A stretch of DNA of 64,000 nt, taken from the NCBI RefSeq assembly GCF_001748145.1, contig NZ_BCQA01000001.1, forward strand, positions 1,919,501 to 1,983,500, given 5' to 3'. Shown here one piece after another: positions 7,667-16,982 of this stretch. The notes beneath the pieces were generated by a model. The model ran no database searches. It saw only the letters and a list, made by a program, of their open reading frames with translations, and was not told the DNA's origin. Each line of letters begins with the position of its first letter. Position 1 is the first letter of the stretch. The translations under genes and the position numbers were made by a program. Source of the stretch: Bosea sp. BIWAKO-01. Its GTDB lineage: Bacteria; Pseudomonadota; Alphaproteobacteria; Rhizobiales; Beijerinckiaceae.

Positions 7667-9478
7667 TCAGGCCTCCTCGTCCTCGTTGGCGGGCTGACGG
7701 CTGCGAAACAGCCGCCAGAGCGACTTGCCGATCCGGCGCGAGCTCAGATGCGCGCCGGCGAGCCGCTTCTCCAGGGTGATCTTGCGGTCATGGAAATCCT
7801 CGAGACCGGGGCGGTGACCGACACTGATGACTGTCGCGTGCGCGAGCTCGCCTTCGAACAGTCCAAGGAGCGAATTCTGGCTGTCCTCATCGAGGGCCGA
7901 GGTCGCCTCGTCCATGATGATGATATCGGGTTTCTGGATCAGCAAGCGCACGAAGGCGACGCGCTGACGCTCGCCGCCGGACAGGACGCGATCCCAATTG
8001 TCCTCCTCGTTCAGGCGTTTGGCCATATAGGCCAGGCCGCAGCGCCGAAGGGCGGCAATGATGGTCTCGTCGCTGACGGGGATCTCGGAATCAGGGTAGA
8101 GCAGGACTGTCCTGAAATTGCCGAGGGGCAAGTAGGGTTTCTGCGGCACGAAGGCGATGCTCTTGCCGCGAGGCACCTGGATCGAGCCTGAACCCCAGGG
8201 CCAGAGGCCGGCGAGCGACCGGATCAGCGTGCTCTTGCCGGAGCCGCTCTCTCCCACGATCAGGACTTTCTCGCCGAGTTCGATGACAACCGTCGCGTCT
8301 GCGATGACGATGCGCCCATTGCTGTGCGCGAGCGAGAGCTCCTTGATATGAATCGCGCCGTCATCACTCTCGCCGAGTGAGATCTGGGTCTCGCCGACCA
8401 TGATCGTGCCGACGTCGAGCGCTTCCAGCTCTTCGACAAGCTCGTCGACCCGGGTGACGGAGGCAAACCACTCGGCCAGCCTGACGAAGTTGTCGACGAA
8501 CCAGATCAGCGCGGCCTGAACGGCGCTGAACGCCGCGACGACCTGCATCACGGCCCCGAGCGTAACCTCGCCCGAGAGATATTTCGGCGCGATCAGCAGC
8601 AGCGGCACGATAGGAAACAAGGCACCATTGGTGTTCAGCACCAATGCGATCACGCCTTGCTGGCGAATGACGCTGAGCCAGGCGGCCAGGACGCGGCCAT
8701 AGTTCTCGCCGACCGATGCACGCTCGTCGGCATCACCCTTGATCAGGGCGATGCTCTCGGCATTCTCGCGCAATCGCGTCATTTCGGCCCGGAACTGGGC
8801 CTCGGCCTCGTTCTTTGCTGCGATCCGAGCGACCAGCGGTCGTCCTGTGAGATAGGCCGCGAGCGACGCGACCGCCGCATAGACGATCGCGGCCAGCGCC
8901 ATGTAGCTCGGGATCACGACCGCCACGCCACCGAGCGTGAAGTGAGCTGAGCCTGCGACCTGCCAGAGGATGGCGGCAAAGGTCGCGGCCGTTACCGCCG
9001 CGCTGATCAAGCCGATCGCGAATTCGGCTAGCGGCTCGATCGCGAGCCGGACGTCATCTGCGATCCGGTATTCCGGGGCCGTCTGCCTCTTGGTGAGGAA
9101 GCCCAGCCGGTAATAGCGCTGATCAGCGATCCACCAGCCGGCAAGACGCCTGGTCAGGTCCTCCCGCCACCGCGCCTGGAGCAGCATGCGGCTGATCACG
9201 AGGGCGGAGAGCGACAGGCTGAATGCGATGACCAGCGCCGGCAGCCAGGCGATCACCGACCAGACAGCGCCGGTGTCGCGCTTTTCCAGCGCATCGAAGA
9301 AGTACCGGTTCCAGCTATTGATGCCGACGGCGGTCGCCGTCTGCGCAGCGACGAAAACCAGCACCGCTATCGTCAGAACCCAGGCGCGCAACCGGGTTTC
9401 ACCACTCCAGAACCGCAGCGCGATGCGGAAAAACTGCCGCATGCGCGACCGCCTGGATGGTTGCGGCGTCTCAGCCAT
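7667..9478 (-). CDS. SbmA/YddA-type ABC transporter (fused permease and ATPase)
   Basis: 603 residues. An N-terminal membrane domain (about 25-330, five to six helices) is fused to an ATP-binding domain with Walker A GESGSGKST, signature LSGGERQRVAF and Walker B IIIMDEATSALDED. The order and the short, polar membrane domain match the SbmA/BacA-YddA family, which is involved in peptide or very-long-chain fatty acid handling in rhizobia. The actual substrate is unknown. The ATG at 9478 has a loose GGGAG 10 bases upstream. A GTG at 9565 is an alternative. A perfect EcfG promoter (9581-9606) lies upstream of both, so stress control is likely. Confidence 0.88.
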   Translation of the reverse strand: MAETPQPSRRSRMRQFFRIALRFWSGETRLRAWVLTIAVLVFVAAQTATAVGINSWNRYFFDALEKRDTGAVWSVIAWLPALVIAFSLSLSALVISRMLLQARWREDLTRRLAGWWIADQRYYRLGFLTKRQTAPEYRIADDVRLAIEPLAEFAIGLISAAVTAATFAAILWQVAGSAHFTLGGVAVVIPSYMALAAIVYAAVASLAAYLTGRPLVARIAAKNEAEAQFRAEMTRLRENAESIALIKGDADERASVGENYGRVLAAWLSVIRQQGVIALVLNTNGALFPIVPLLLIAPKYLSGEVTLGAVMQVVAAFSAVQAALIWFVDNFVRLAEWFASVTRVDELVEELEALDVGTIMVGETQISLGESDDGAIHIKELSLAHSNGRIVIADATVVIELGEKVLIVGESGSGKSTLIRSLAGLWPWGSGSIQVPRGKSIAFVPQKPYLPLGNFRTVLLYPDSEIPVSDETIIAALRRCGLAYMAKRLNEEDNWDRVLSGGERQRVAFVRLLIQKPDIIIMDEATSALDEDSQNSLLGLFEGELAHATVISVGHRPGLEDFHDRKITLEKRLAGAHLSSRRIGKSLWRLFRSRQPANEDEEA

Positions 9479-9580
9479 GGTCTTGCAACTCCCGCCCGAG
9501 ATGTCATTGACCGGAGCATCATCGCGAGGTCTCGCGATCATAAACCGGAGGCTGGAGATCGGCACGCTCCACGGCGCTAG

Positions 9581-9606
9581 AACGCCGCGACGCTTCTGCC
9601 AGTTCC
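9581..9606 (-). promoter_or_regulatory. EcfG-type promoter for the SbmA/YddA-like exporter
   Basis: Minus strand GGAAC (9606-9602), 17 bases, CGTT (9584-9581). It sits about 100 bases before the preferred start at 9478. Confidence 0.72.
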
Positions 9607-9690
9607 GTCAATCACACGGGATATGTTGCACCGCACGAAGCATGCGATTCGACATTGAGCTGTGCCGGCTCCCCCGCGCATAATGGGGTT

Positions 9691-10455
9691 ATGAAGACCA
9701 TACCCGACCATGCCAGCATAACCCGGCTCGGAGTGCCATGCCTGGCCTGCCCGTTGCGGCTGAAGGCGGCATTCAAGGACAAGAGCGATGAGGAAGTCCG
9801 CTTCATCCAGGGTATGAAGATCGATCATCGTTCCGTTTCTGCCGGATCGGAGGTCATTCACCCCGGCCAGGAAGATGCCGAGCTCTTCACGTTGTTCTCC
9901 GGCTGGGCCTTTCGCTACAAATTGCTCTCCGACGGGCGGCGTCAGATTCTGAACTTCCTGCTGCCGGGCGATCTGGTCGGGCTGCAGGCTTCCCTCCTGA
10001 GCGCGGCCCAACATGGCATCGAGGCGCTGACCGATGTCGAGCTCTGCACCTTTCCGCGCAAGCGGATCTGGGATCTTTTCGTGCACATGCCGTCGCTGTC
10101 ATACGAGATCGCCTGGCTCGGCTCCCGGGAGGAGAGCCTGATCGACGAGAATCTGACATCAGTCGGCCAGCGCAACGCGAGCGAGCGCATCGCTGCGCTG
10201 GTGATCTCGCTCTATCGCCGGGCCGAGGCGCTCGATCTCGTCAGCGACAGCAGTTTCCAGTTCCCCTTGTCGCAACAGCACCTCGCAGACGCGCTTGGCC
10301 TGTCACTTGTCCACACCAGCAAAACCTGGTCCCGCCTGCGCCGTGCCGGCCTTTTCTCGCTTGCCGGAGGACGGCTCACCTTGCTCAACCCGCGGCTGAC
10401 CGCGCGCATGGCCCTGCTTTTCGAACGCGAGCGCCATCCGAGGCCGTTGATCTGA
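9691..10455 (+). CDS. Crp/Fnr family transcriptional regulator
   Basis: 254 residues from the ATG at 9691. The N-terminus has a CLACPLRL motif (two cysteines only, so no four-Cys Fe-S cluster like Fnr). Next is a cyclic-nucleotide-binding beta-roll (about 35-125, with PGDLVGLQA) and a C-terminal winged helix-turn-helix (about 175-235, LSQQHLADALGLSLVHTSKT). This type is common in Hyphomicrobiales as an orphan stress or oxygen-linked regulator. The ligand is unknown. A TTG start 12 codons upstream is possible, but the ATG has better family agreement. The gene is transcribed away from the ABC exporter. Confidence 0.9.
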   Translation: MKTIPDHASITRLGVPCLACPLRLKAAFKDKSDEEVRFIQGMKIDHRSVSAGSEVIHPGQEDAELFTLFSGWAFRYKLLSDGRRQILNFLLPGDLVGLQASLLSAAQHGIEALTDVELCTFPRKRIWDLFVHMPSLSYEIAWLGSREESLIDENLTSVGQRNASERIAALVISLYRRAEALDLVSDSSFQFPLSQQHLADALGLSLVHTSKTWSRLRRAGLFSLAGGRLTLLNPRLTARMALLFERERHPRPLI

Positions 10456-10577
10456 AACAGCTCAGCCGCTACGCGGCACTCTTGACCCGAACTTCTTGAC
10501 GGTTAACGTCAATTCTGCTCGCTAGCGGCATCTGTTCGTTCTGATGCTTCGGCTAACGGGGCGAGGCCTGAGGTTTC

Positions 10578-11369
10578 ATGACGCGTTCTTCCACCACCCG
10601 GGATTCTCGCGGCGCGCTTGCCGGACGGCTCGGCAAATCGAGCGTTGCCGCTCGCATCGAGGGTGAAATGCGCGTCACTGCTGCGGAGCTGGCAGATAGC
10701 GTGGCCGAGGCCAAGCTGAAGGTCGCTGCCGTGCGCTACAAGGTCGAGGGCGAGGTCCGCAACACGGCCGGGAAGCTGAAGACGCGGGTCAATGAAGCCA
10801 AGGCGAAATTCGGCGACGATGCCCGCTTCTTGAAATCCTGGATCGACGATCCGCTGCGCACCGGTTCGGTGACCCCGTCAAGCCCGTTCCTGGCGCGCCG
10901 CATGGCCTCCTTCGTCGATCCGACCGTACCTGGTCCGGTGATCGAGATCGGCCCCGGGACCGGCCCTGTGACAGAGGCGCTGATCGAACGCGGCATCGAC
11001 GAGTCCAGACTGATCCTGGTCGAGTACAGCCCCGAATTCTGCAAGCTGCTGCGCGAACGGTTTCCGCGCGCCACCGTGGTGGAAGGCGACGCCTACGCGC
11101 TATCGACGACGCTTGCCGGGCATCTGAGCGAGAAGGCCGTAGCGGTCGTCTCCAGCTTGCCGCTGTTCACGCGCCCGCCGGCGACACGCACCGCCCTCGT
11201 CAAGGACGCTTTCACGCTGCTCATCAAGGATGCGCCCTTTATCCAGTTCACTTACTCCGTGATCTCGCCGGTGCCGCGGAAGGGTTCGGGCCTCAAGGCC
11301 ATGGTGTCCGACTGGGTCTTGAGGAATATCCCGCCGGCCCGCGTCTGGGTCTATCGTCGCGCGGCATAG
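10578..11369 (+). CDS. pmtA: Phospholipid N-methyltransferase, PmtA type, with a helical N-terminal extension
   Basis: 263 residues. The C-terminal 180 residues match the Sinorhizobium-type PmtA, which methylates phosphatidylethanolamine toward phosphatidylcholine. Visible features are FLKSWIDDPLRTGSVTPSS, the SAM-binding motif IEIGPGTGPVT, EYSPEF, and the C-terminal RNIPPARVWVYR. Unlike the roughly 200-residue family members, this protein has about 85 extra residues of charged, helix-prone sequence with repeated K/E-rich units (AKLKVAAVRYKVEGEVR), perhaps a membrane-surface-binding amphipathic helix. The start at 10578 is the first ATG. A short in-family protein could be made from an internal start, but none has a clear ribosome site. 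Confidence 0.85.
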   Translation: MTRSSTTRDSRGALAGRLGKSSVAARIEGEMRVTAAELADSVAEAKLKVAAVRYKVEGEVRNTAGKLKTRVNEAKAKFGDDARFLKSWIDDPLRTGSVTPSSPFLARRMASFVDPTVPGPVIEIGPGTGPVTEALIERGIDESRLILVEYSPEFCKLLRERFPRATVVEGDAYALSTTLAGHLSEKAVAVVSSLPLFTRPPATRTALVKDAFTLLIKDAPFIQFTYSVISPVPRKGSGLKAMVSDWVLRNIPPARVWVYRRAA

Positions 11370-11519
11370 GGCTGCGAGGGCTCCCTGGCGATGGTCCCAC
11401 CCGCCCTCCCGTGCATGGTGTGGATACCGCAGCCCGGGTTTCCAGGCCGCCAGCAACAGTGCAGGCTTTCCTGATCGCGGACAGGCCGGAGCTTTCCGGC
11501 CAGGTCATGGGGTCATCAC

Positions 11520-12089
11520 ATGCCAGCACCTAGGATTCTCGTTTTCGCCGGTTCCTGGCGCGAGGGCTCCCTCAACACCAAGCTCGCGACGCTGGCGGCA
11601 AGGAAGCTGCACGCCGCCGGGGCACATGTGAGGCAGATCTCGCTTGGCGACTATCCGCTTCCTCTGGTCGATGCCACCGGCTTCGGCAACGCGCCGCAAG
11701 CAGCCCATGAGCTGCGCGCGCTGATCGACGCGCATGACGGCCTCTACATCGCGAGCCCCGAATACAATGCTGGCTACGCCCCGGCCTTGAAGAACGCGCT
11801 CGACTGGGCATCGACCGCCAAGCCTGGCGCCCCTGCCAGCGGCCTTGCGGGCAAGGTCGTAGCGCTCGGCGGAGCTTCCACCGGCTCGCTCGGCGCCTAT
11901 CGTGGGCTGACCCAGTTGCGAACCTCACTCGAACTCGGCTTCGGCGCGCTGATGGTGCCCGAAATGGTCGCCGTCAGTTTCGCCGACAAGATGTTTGATG
12001 CCGATGGCAACCTCACCGATGCGCGCAGCAGCGGTTTCTTGGATGCCCAGGTGGCTCGGCTGCTCAAACTTTCCGGCAAGGGCCTGTAG
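11520..12089 (+). CDS. NADPH-dependent FMN reductase family protein
   Basis: 189 residues from the ATG at 11520. It is a flavodoxin-like fold of the FMN_red/ChrR type: FMN-phosphate loop GSWREGSLNTKL near the N-terminus, the family motif SPEYNAGYAPALKNALDW at about 80-97, and a GGASTG segment contacting the flavin. The enzyme probably reduces quinones, chromate or azo compounds using NAD(P)H. The physiological substrate is not evident. It stands alone, with about 150 bases on each side. Confidence 0.92.
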   Translation: MPAPRILVFAGSWREGSLNTKLATLAARKLHAAGAHVRQISLGDYPLPLVDATGFGNAPQAAHELRALIDAHDGLYIASPEYNAGYAPALKNALDWASTAKPGAPASGLAGKVVALGGASTGSLGAYRGLTQLRTSLELGFGALMVPEMVAVSFADKMFDADGNLTDARSSGFLDAQVARLLKLSGKGL

Positions 12090-12246
12090 TCGCGGCGGCG
12101 TGACGATCGGACGCTAGGGAAGTGCGCAAGTCATTGTGCCTTCCACACGGAATCGTAACGGCTCGGCTCTATGAGCCGCGAACAAGAGCACTGGTCTCGC
12201 CCCGGTCTCTTCCAGGACCTCATGGCCAGGGAGTTGCAGCACGCGT

Positions 12247-13458
12247 ATGAGTGGGCAGGCATCTAGCTATAGTTTGCCGCGCTGGCGCCTGACGCGCTGG
12301 CTGACCGATGCTGGCCCCGATGTGCCCGCCGACATCAGGCTCGCCTTGATTGGAAGCCTCTACGGCACCTTGCCGATCTTCGCCGGCGGCGTGATCAACA
12401 CCATCGCCGTGTCGTTTCTGATCGCGATGCGGATCCCGACGCTGCCATTCGTGCTCTGGTGCGCCTTCGAGGTCCTCTGCTGCGTGACGCGGCTCTTCGT
12501 GCTTCTCCTCGCCCAGAAGCGGGCGAGGCAGGGCAAGGAAACACCAACCGATCTCTACATCCTGCTCGGCCTCGGCTGGGCCGGCGGTGTCGGCTACGGC
12601 ACCTTCATCAGCCTGAGCAGCGGCGACTGGGTGGTGGCCACGCTCGCCTGCCTATCGGCCGCCGCGATGGTCGGCGGCATCTGCTTCCGCAATTACGGGG
12701 CGCCACGACTCGCCGGAGTGATGATTTTCCTCACGCTCGGGGCCTGCTGCTTTGCCGCGCCCTTCCTCGGCGAGCCGATCATGCTGATCGTTTTCATGCA
12801 GATCCCTTTCTATCTCTTCAGCATGAGCCGGGCGACCCGCACGCTCAACAAGATGCTGGTCACCACGATGCGCGCCGAGCGCGAGAACGAATTCCATGCG
12901 CGCCATGACATGTTGACCGGGCTCTCGAACCGCTCGGGCCTGACGAAGGCACTCGACGCGCATTTCGCCCGCGAGGCCGGACAGAAGCGGCTTGCACTGA
13001 TCTATCTCGATCTCGACGGCTTCAAGGCCGTCAACGACAGCTACGGCCATATGGCCGGAGACCGGCTGTTGCAGCTCGTCGCCGAGCGGTTGCGCGGCAT
13101 GATCCGCAATGGTGATCTCGCTGCCCGGATGGGCGGAGACGAGTTCATCGTCTTGTCCGAGCAAACCGAAGCCGCGCAACTTCTCGGCTTCGGCGAAAGG
13201 CTGATCCGCGAGATCTCGCGACCCTACGAACTCGACAACAAGCACGAGGTCACCGTGGGGGCCTCGGTCGGGATTGCGCTTGCTCCGGAACACGGCACCG
13301 ACATGATGACCCTGCTCGCCGCGGCAGACAGCGCACTCTATCAGGCCAAGTCCCGCGGCAAGTCGCGCTGCATGATCGCGTCCGCGTCGCAGAGCGAACT
13401 CAACCGGCCCTTCCCCGGCGCGCCGCTGCTGGTCAGCTCGGCCCGCCAGTTGCACTGA
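12247..13458 (+). CDS. Membrane-anchored diguanylate cyclase
   Basis: 403 residues. The N-terminal half (about 30-205) has five or six hydrophobic segments forming a membrane sensor. The C-terminal half (about 215-385) is a GGDEF domain with an intact active site (RMGGDEF) and an inhibitory I-site RNGD five residues before it. It should make cyclic-di-GMP from two GTP and be feedback-inhibited. No EAL domain is present. The ATG at 12247 has only a distant GGGAG, so translation may be weak. The signal is unknown. Confidence 0.93.
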   Translation: MSGQASSYSLPRWRLTRWLTDAGPDVPADIRLALIGSLYGTLPIFAGGVINTIAVSFLIAMRIPTLPFVLWCAFEVLCCVTRLFVLLLAQKRARQGKETPTDLYILLGLGWAGGVGYGTFISLSSGDWVVATLACLSAAAMVGGICFRNYGAPRLAGVMIFLTLGACCFAAPFLGEPIMLIVFMQIPFYLFSMSRATRTLNKMLVTTMRAERENEFHARHDMLTGLSNRSGLTKALDAHFAREAGQKRLALIYLDLDGFKAVNDSYGHMAGDRLLQLVAERLRGMIRNGDLAARMGGDEFIVLSEQTEAAQLLGFGERLIREISRPYELDNKHEVTVGASVGIALAPEHGTDMMTLLAAADSALYQAKSRGKSRCMIASASQSELNRPFPGAPLLVSSARQLH

Positions 13459-13687
13459 GCCCAAGATCCACGGCCTGCTGCTGCTCGCAGCGCTCCTCCC
13501 TGACGACAGGTCGCCAAGGCGATCCCGGCCAGGCAATGCCGCACGCCCACCGCATCGTCCGGCAGCGAAGCATCGTCGCCTGCAGCACCACAACGACGGC
13601 CCCTTGCAAGGCTGGCCTGGCGCGCCGCAATCTTGACCCCCTTGCCTCCCTCGGGCTTCCTGCCGTGCGGGACAGCGGAGAGCGGCC

Positions 13688-14635
13688 GTGGCAGATATCG
13701 GACGAATCGTCCACGAGGTGGCCGAGGAGATGGCCGCCCATCCCGAGCGGGGCGAGGTCGCGAGCTATATTCCGCCGCTCGCCCATGTCGATCCCGGGCA
13801 GTTCGGCCTCTGCATCGTCACCTCCGATGGCGCAACGCACGCTGCCGGTGATGCCGAAGAGCCCTTCTCGATCCAGAGCGTCTCCAAGGTCTTCGCGTTG
13901 ACCCAGGCGCTCGGCAAGGTCGGCGACACGCTCTGGCGCCGCGTCGGACGCGAGCCTTCCGGAACTCCCTTCAATTCGATCGTCCAGCTCGAGCGCGAAC
14001 AAGGCATTCCGCGCAATCCCTTCATCAATGCCGGCGCGCTCGTCGTCAGCGACGTCAATCTCGCCGGACATGAACCGCGCGTCGCGATCGGCGAACTGTT
14101 GCGCTTCATCCGCTATCTCGCCGAGGACGAGACGATCGTCATCGACGAGACCGTGGCCCGCGCCGAACAGGAGACCGGTTTCCGCAACATTGCGCTGGCC
14201 AATTACATGAAGGCCTTCGGCAATCTGACGCATGCGGCGCCGCTGACGCTTGGCGTCTATTTCCACCAATGCGCCATCGCCATGAGCTGCCGGCAGCTCG
14301 CCATGGCCGGACGCTACCTGATGCTCGGCGGCCTGCATTCGCCCGGCGGAGCGCGGGTGATCTCGGCGCAAAGAGCGCGCCGCATCAATGCCCTGATGCT
14401 GACCTGCGGTCATTACGATGCTTCCGGCGACTTCGCCTTCCGCGTCGGCCTGCCCGGAAAATCCGGGGTCGGCGGCGGCATCCTGGCGATCGCGCCGGGC
14501 AAGGCCGCAATCGCCGTCTGGTCGCCCGGACTGAACGAAAGCGGCAATTCCCGCCTCGGCACCCTCGCGCTGGAGCGCATTGCCGAAGCGACGGGCTGGT
14601 CGGTGTTCAGCCCATCGGGAGGCGGCCGCCCCTGA
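13688..14635 (+). CDS. glsA: Glutaminase A
   Basis: 315 residues from a GTG at 13688 with GCGGAGAG upstream. Hydrolyses glutamine to glutamate and ammonia. It belongs to the serine-dependent beta-lactamase-like glutaminase family: catalytic SVSK at about residues 63-66, with conserved segments [23 protein letters not shown], and the glycine-rich SGVGGGI loop near the C-terminus. Length is normal. It is convergent with the SDR gene. Confidence 0.95.
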   Translation: MADIGRIVHEVAEEMAAHPERGEVASYIPPLAHVDPGQFGLCIVTSDGATHAAGDAEEPFSIQSVSKVFALTQALGKVGDTLWRRVGREPSGTPFNSIVQLEREQGIPRNPFINAGALVVSDVNLAGHEPRVAIGELLRFIRYLAEDETIVIDETVARAEQETGFRNIALANYMKAFGNLTHAAPLTLGVYFHQCAIAMSCRQLAMAGRYLMLGGLHSPGGARVISAQRARRINALMLTCGHYDASGDFAFRVGLPGKSGVGGGILAIAPGKAAIAVWSPGLNESGNSRLGTLALERIAEATGWSVFSPSGGGRP

Positions 14636-14836
14636 GCCGTCGGCAGCATCCGGACAGCCGTCACCAGCCTGCACCTCCGCCCTGACGCGCGAGCCACTCA
14701 CCCCCGGGGCAGTCGGTCAAGAGCATTCCGTCGGAAGGAGCCTTCTCTGGGAAAGGGCATTTCCCGGCGCGCCTGAGGGCCCGCGAGCGTTTCGCGCAGG
14801 CCCCCAGATATTCAAAGGCCCCGCGCGCCCTGGCGC

Positions 14837-15538
14837 TCAGATCCCGCGCGTGATGCCGCCGTCGACACGGATATTCTGCCCGGTGATGTAGCCGGCATCG
14901 TCGGAGGCAAGGAAGGCGATCGTGCCCGCGATTTCGTCGCTCCTGCCATAGCGCTGCAGCGGCACGCGCTGGCGCCGCTCATCGGTGGCCGGCAGGCTGT
15001 CGATCCAGCCGGGAAGCACGTTGTTCATGCGGATATTGTCGGCTGCGTACTTGTCGGCAAAGATCTTGGAGAAGGAGGCGAGCCCGGCCCTGAACACGGC
15101 CGATGTCGGGAACATGGCGTCGGGCTCGAAGGCCCATGCCGTCGAGATGTTGATGATCGATCCGGAGCGTTGAGCCTGCATGACCGGCGTCACCAGCCGG
15201 ACTGACCGCACGACGCTCAAGAAATAGACCTCCATGCCGCGATGCCAGTCCTCGTCCGGAATCTCCAGGATCGGCGCGCGTGGGCCATGGCCCGCACTGT
15301 TGACGAGAACGTCGATGCGCCCCCAGCGGGAGACGGTTGCATCGACGAGGCGCTTGATATCGTCGTTGGACTGGTTCGAACCGGTGACTCCGATGCCGCC
15401 GAGTTCATGGGCCAGGGCTTCGCCCTTGCCGGATGAGGACAGGATGGCGACCGCGAAACCGTCCTTGGTGAGACGGCGCGCGGCGGCAGCCCCCATCCCG
15501 CTGCCACCGGCCGTAATGATCGCGACTTTCTGAGTCAT
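14837..15538 (-). CDS. SDR-fold protein lacking the catalytic Tyr-Lys pair
   Basis: 233 residues from the ATG at 15538. The Rossmann fold has a cofactor motif (TAGGSGMG), the NSAG motif, and a C-terminal VDGG segment usual in short-chain dehydrogenases. The expected YxxxK is absent. The segment after INIS reads FPTSAVFRAG, with Phe in place of Tyr and Ala in place of Lys, and no tyrosine occurs in that stretch. It may be a non-catalytic or divergent subgroup. It is divergent from a LysR gene, with a 15-bp dyad between them, so it is probably the LysR target. Confidence 0.88.
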   Translation of the reverse strand: MTQKVAIITAGGSGMGAAAARRLTKDGFAVAILSSSGKGEALAHELGGIGVTGSNQSNDDIKRLVDATVSRWGRIDVLVNSAGHGPRAPILEIPDEDWHRGMEVYFLSVVRSVRLVTPVMQAQRSGSIINISTAWAFEPDAMFPTSAVFRAGLASFSKIFADKYAADNIRMNNVLPGWIDSLPATDERRQRVPLQRYGRSDEIAGTIAFLASDDAGYITGQNIRVDGGITRGI

Positions 15539-15619
15539 GGACTTTCCCCTGGTTGCCTGCTGCAACCGGTCGTAGGCGACGAGGACGTCCCGAACCATGG
15601 ATTTTCCGTGCGGTGTCCC

Positions 15620-15634
15620 TGTAGCGTTGCTACA
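15620..15634 (+). promoter_or_regulatory. Probable LysR-type operator in the SDR/LysR divergent region
   Basis: The perfect dyad TGTAGC-GTT-GCTACA lies 8 bases before the LysR start and 81 bases from the SDR start. The size and position suit a GcvA-like LysR site; it contains T-N9-A and T-N13-A pairs but no strict T-N11-A. Confidence 0.55.
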
Positions 15635-15642
15635 CCCTCATC

Positions 15643-16542
15643 ATGTCACGAATGCCCCCTCTCGCGACCTTGCGCGCATTCGATGCGGCCGCGCGCCACC
15701 TCAATCTTCGCCTTGCGGCGGAGGAGTTGAATGTGACGCATGGCGCTGTCGCCCAACAGGTTCGCGCTCTGGAGGCCAGCCTCGGGGTCGCCCTGTTCGA
15801 GCGGGAGCCGCGCGGCCTCGCGCTCACCGCGGCCGGGCGGGCCTTTCACCCGCAGATCAGGCGGGCCTTCGCGCTCATCGCGGGCGCCATGGCCGCAATC
15901 GAACCCACGCAGGAGCGCGAGCGACGCGGCGTGACGGTCACTGTCACCCCCTCCTTCGCGGCAAGATGGCTCATTCCCCGGCTCGGGAAATTCTCCGTGA
16001 TTGCGCCGGATGTCGAGGTGCGCGTCCTGGCGTCGGAATCGACCGAGCACCTCGGAGGACATGGCCTGCCGGATCTCGCAGTGCGCCTGTCGGCTCCGCC
16101 CTTCGAGCGCTCGCTCGATGCCCGGCGCCTGCTTGCAGACGATCTCTTTCCGGTCTGCAGCCCGTCCATCGCCAAGACACTCTCGAGCCTGGACGACCTC
16201 GCAGGAGCGACGCTCCTTCACGACGCCCACGACGCCTGGCCGCTCTGGCTGGAACTGGCGAACGCATCGACCCCACCAACGGTCGGACGCCGCTTCAACC
16301 AGACCGCGCTGGCCTTGGCTGCCGCGCTTGATGGCCAGGGCGTGGCGCTTGCGCCATCTGCTCTCGTTGCGGAGGATCTCGCCGGGCAACGCCTGGCGGC
16401 ACCATTCGGCACAGCTCTGCGGGCCGCGTCGGAGCGGGCCTTCTATCTTCTCACGCCGAGGCTCTCCCGAATGCGTGCGGAGGTCTCGAGCTTTCGCTCC
16501 TGGTTGATCGACGAATGCGACGCCGGCCTGGATGGGGAGTGA
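15643..16542 (+). CDS. LysR family transcriptional regulator (GcvA-like)
   Basis: 299 residues. The N-terminal winged helix-turn-helix (about 5-63) contains PLATLRAFDAAARHLNLRLAA and the recognition helix THGAVAQQVRALE, and the effector domain covers about 90-290. The THGAVAQQVR motif is typical of the GcvA-type subgroup. No ribosome site precedes the ATG at 15643, and the operator-like dyad ends only 8 bases away, so the mRNA may be almost leaderless. It probably regulates the divergent SDR gene. Confidence 0.92.
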   Translation: MSRMPPLATLRAFDAAARHLNLRLAAEELNVTHGAVAQQVRALEASLGVALFEREPRGLALTAAGRAFHPQIRRAFALIAGAMAAIEPTQERERRGVTVTVTPSFAARWLIPRLGKFSVIAPDVEVRVLASESTEHLGGHGLPDLAVRLSAPPFERSLDARRLLADDLFPVCSPSIAKTLSSLDDLAGATLLHDAHDAWPLWLELANASTPPTVGRRFNQTALALAAALDGQGVALAPSALVAEDLAGQRLAAPFGTALRAASERAFYLLTPRLSRMRAEVSSFRSWLIDECDAGLDGE

Positions 16543-16775
16543 CGGCCCCGCCGGGCTGCCTGGGTCTGACATCCGGGCCCCCGGCTGAGGAGGCCCCCCA
16601 AGAGCTCCATGATGAGAGTGCTCCCATGACGGTTTTGCCGAAGCGGATGATCGCAGCCGCCGGGCCGTAGCCGCTTTGGCCAACGGCGCCCGCCCAACCT
16701 GGTCAAGCGCGAGCATCGCGGCGCAAACCGCTGTCGAGGTTCACCACAACCTGCCCGGATTCACGCTTGCACGCA

Positions 16776-16791
16776 TGTGCAAAATTGCGAT
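16776..16791 (+). promoter_or_regulatory. Operator-like site for the LacI regulator, upstream of the transporter operon
   Basis: TGTGCAAAATTGCGAT matches 12 of 16 positions of the perfect palindrome found before the lacI-type gene (26651-26666). A TTGACA hexamer begins at its last base. No clear -10 box follows at 17 bases, so the exact promoter is uncertain. Confidence 0.5.
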
Positions 16792-16931
16792 TGACAGGCC
16801 TGCCGTTTGCGTTGAGCTTGATATGCAACGGATCGGGTCAAGCTGCACGCAGCCCCACGATCAGAGCTAAATAACAGCTGCCCCACAGCAGAGCGTTCTT
16901 TGCAAGGCTGTGCGGGGAGAGGGAGGGTACG

Positions 16932-16982
16932 ATGGCCAAGACGTGTCCCGCTTCAGCGGGCGCCCGCCCTTGCGCGGAATAG
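16932..16982 (+). CDS. Possible 16-residue leader peptide before the permease
   Basis: The ATG at 16932 is preceded by GGGAGGG at 4-5 bases spacing, a stronger ribosome site than the permease has. The frame reads 16 codons with two cysteines and stops at a TAG 9 bases before the permease ATG, in the same frame. It includes the hairpin CCCGCT-TC-AGCGGG. It could be a coupling or attenuation leader, or the remnant of a longer permease N-terminus. Confidence 0.3.
   Translation: MAKTCPASAGARPCAE

Noticed and set aside
12652..14701. Minus-strand open frames opposite the diguanylate cyclase and glutaminase
   Set aside because: Both plus-strand genes show complete active-site motifs; the antisense frames show none.
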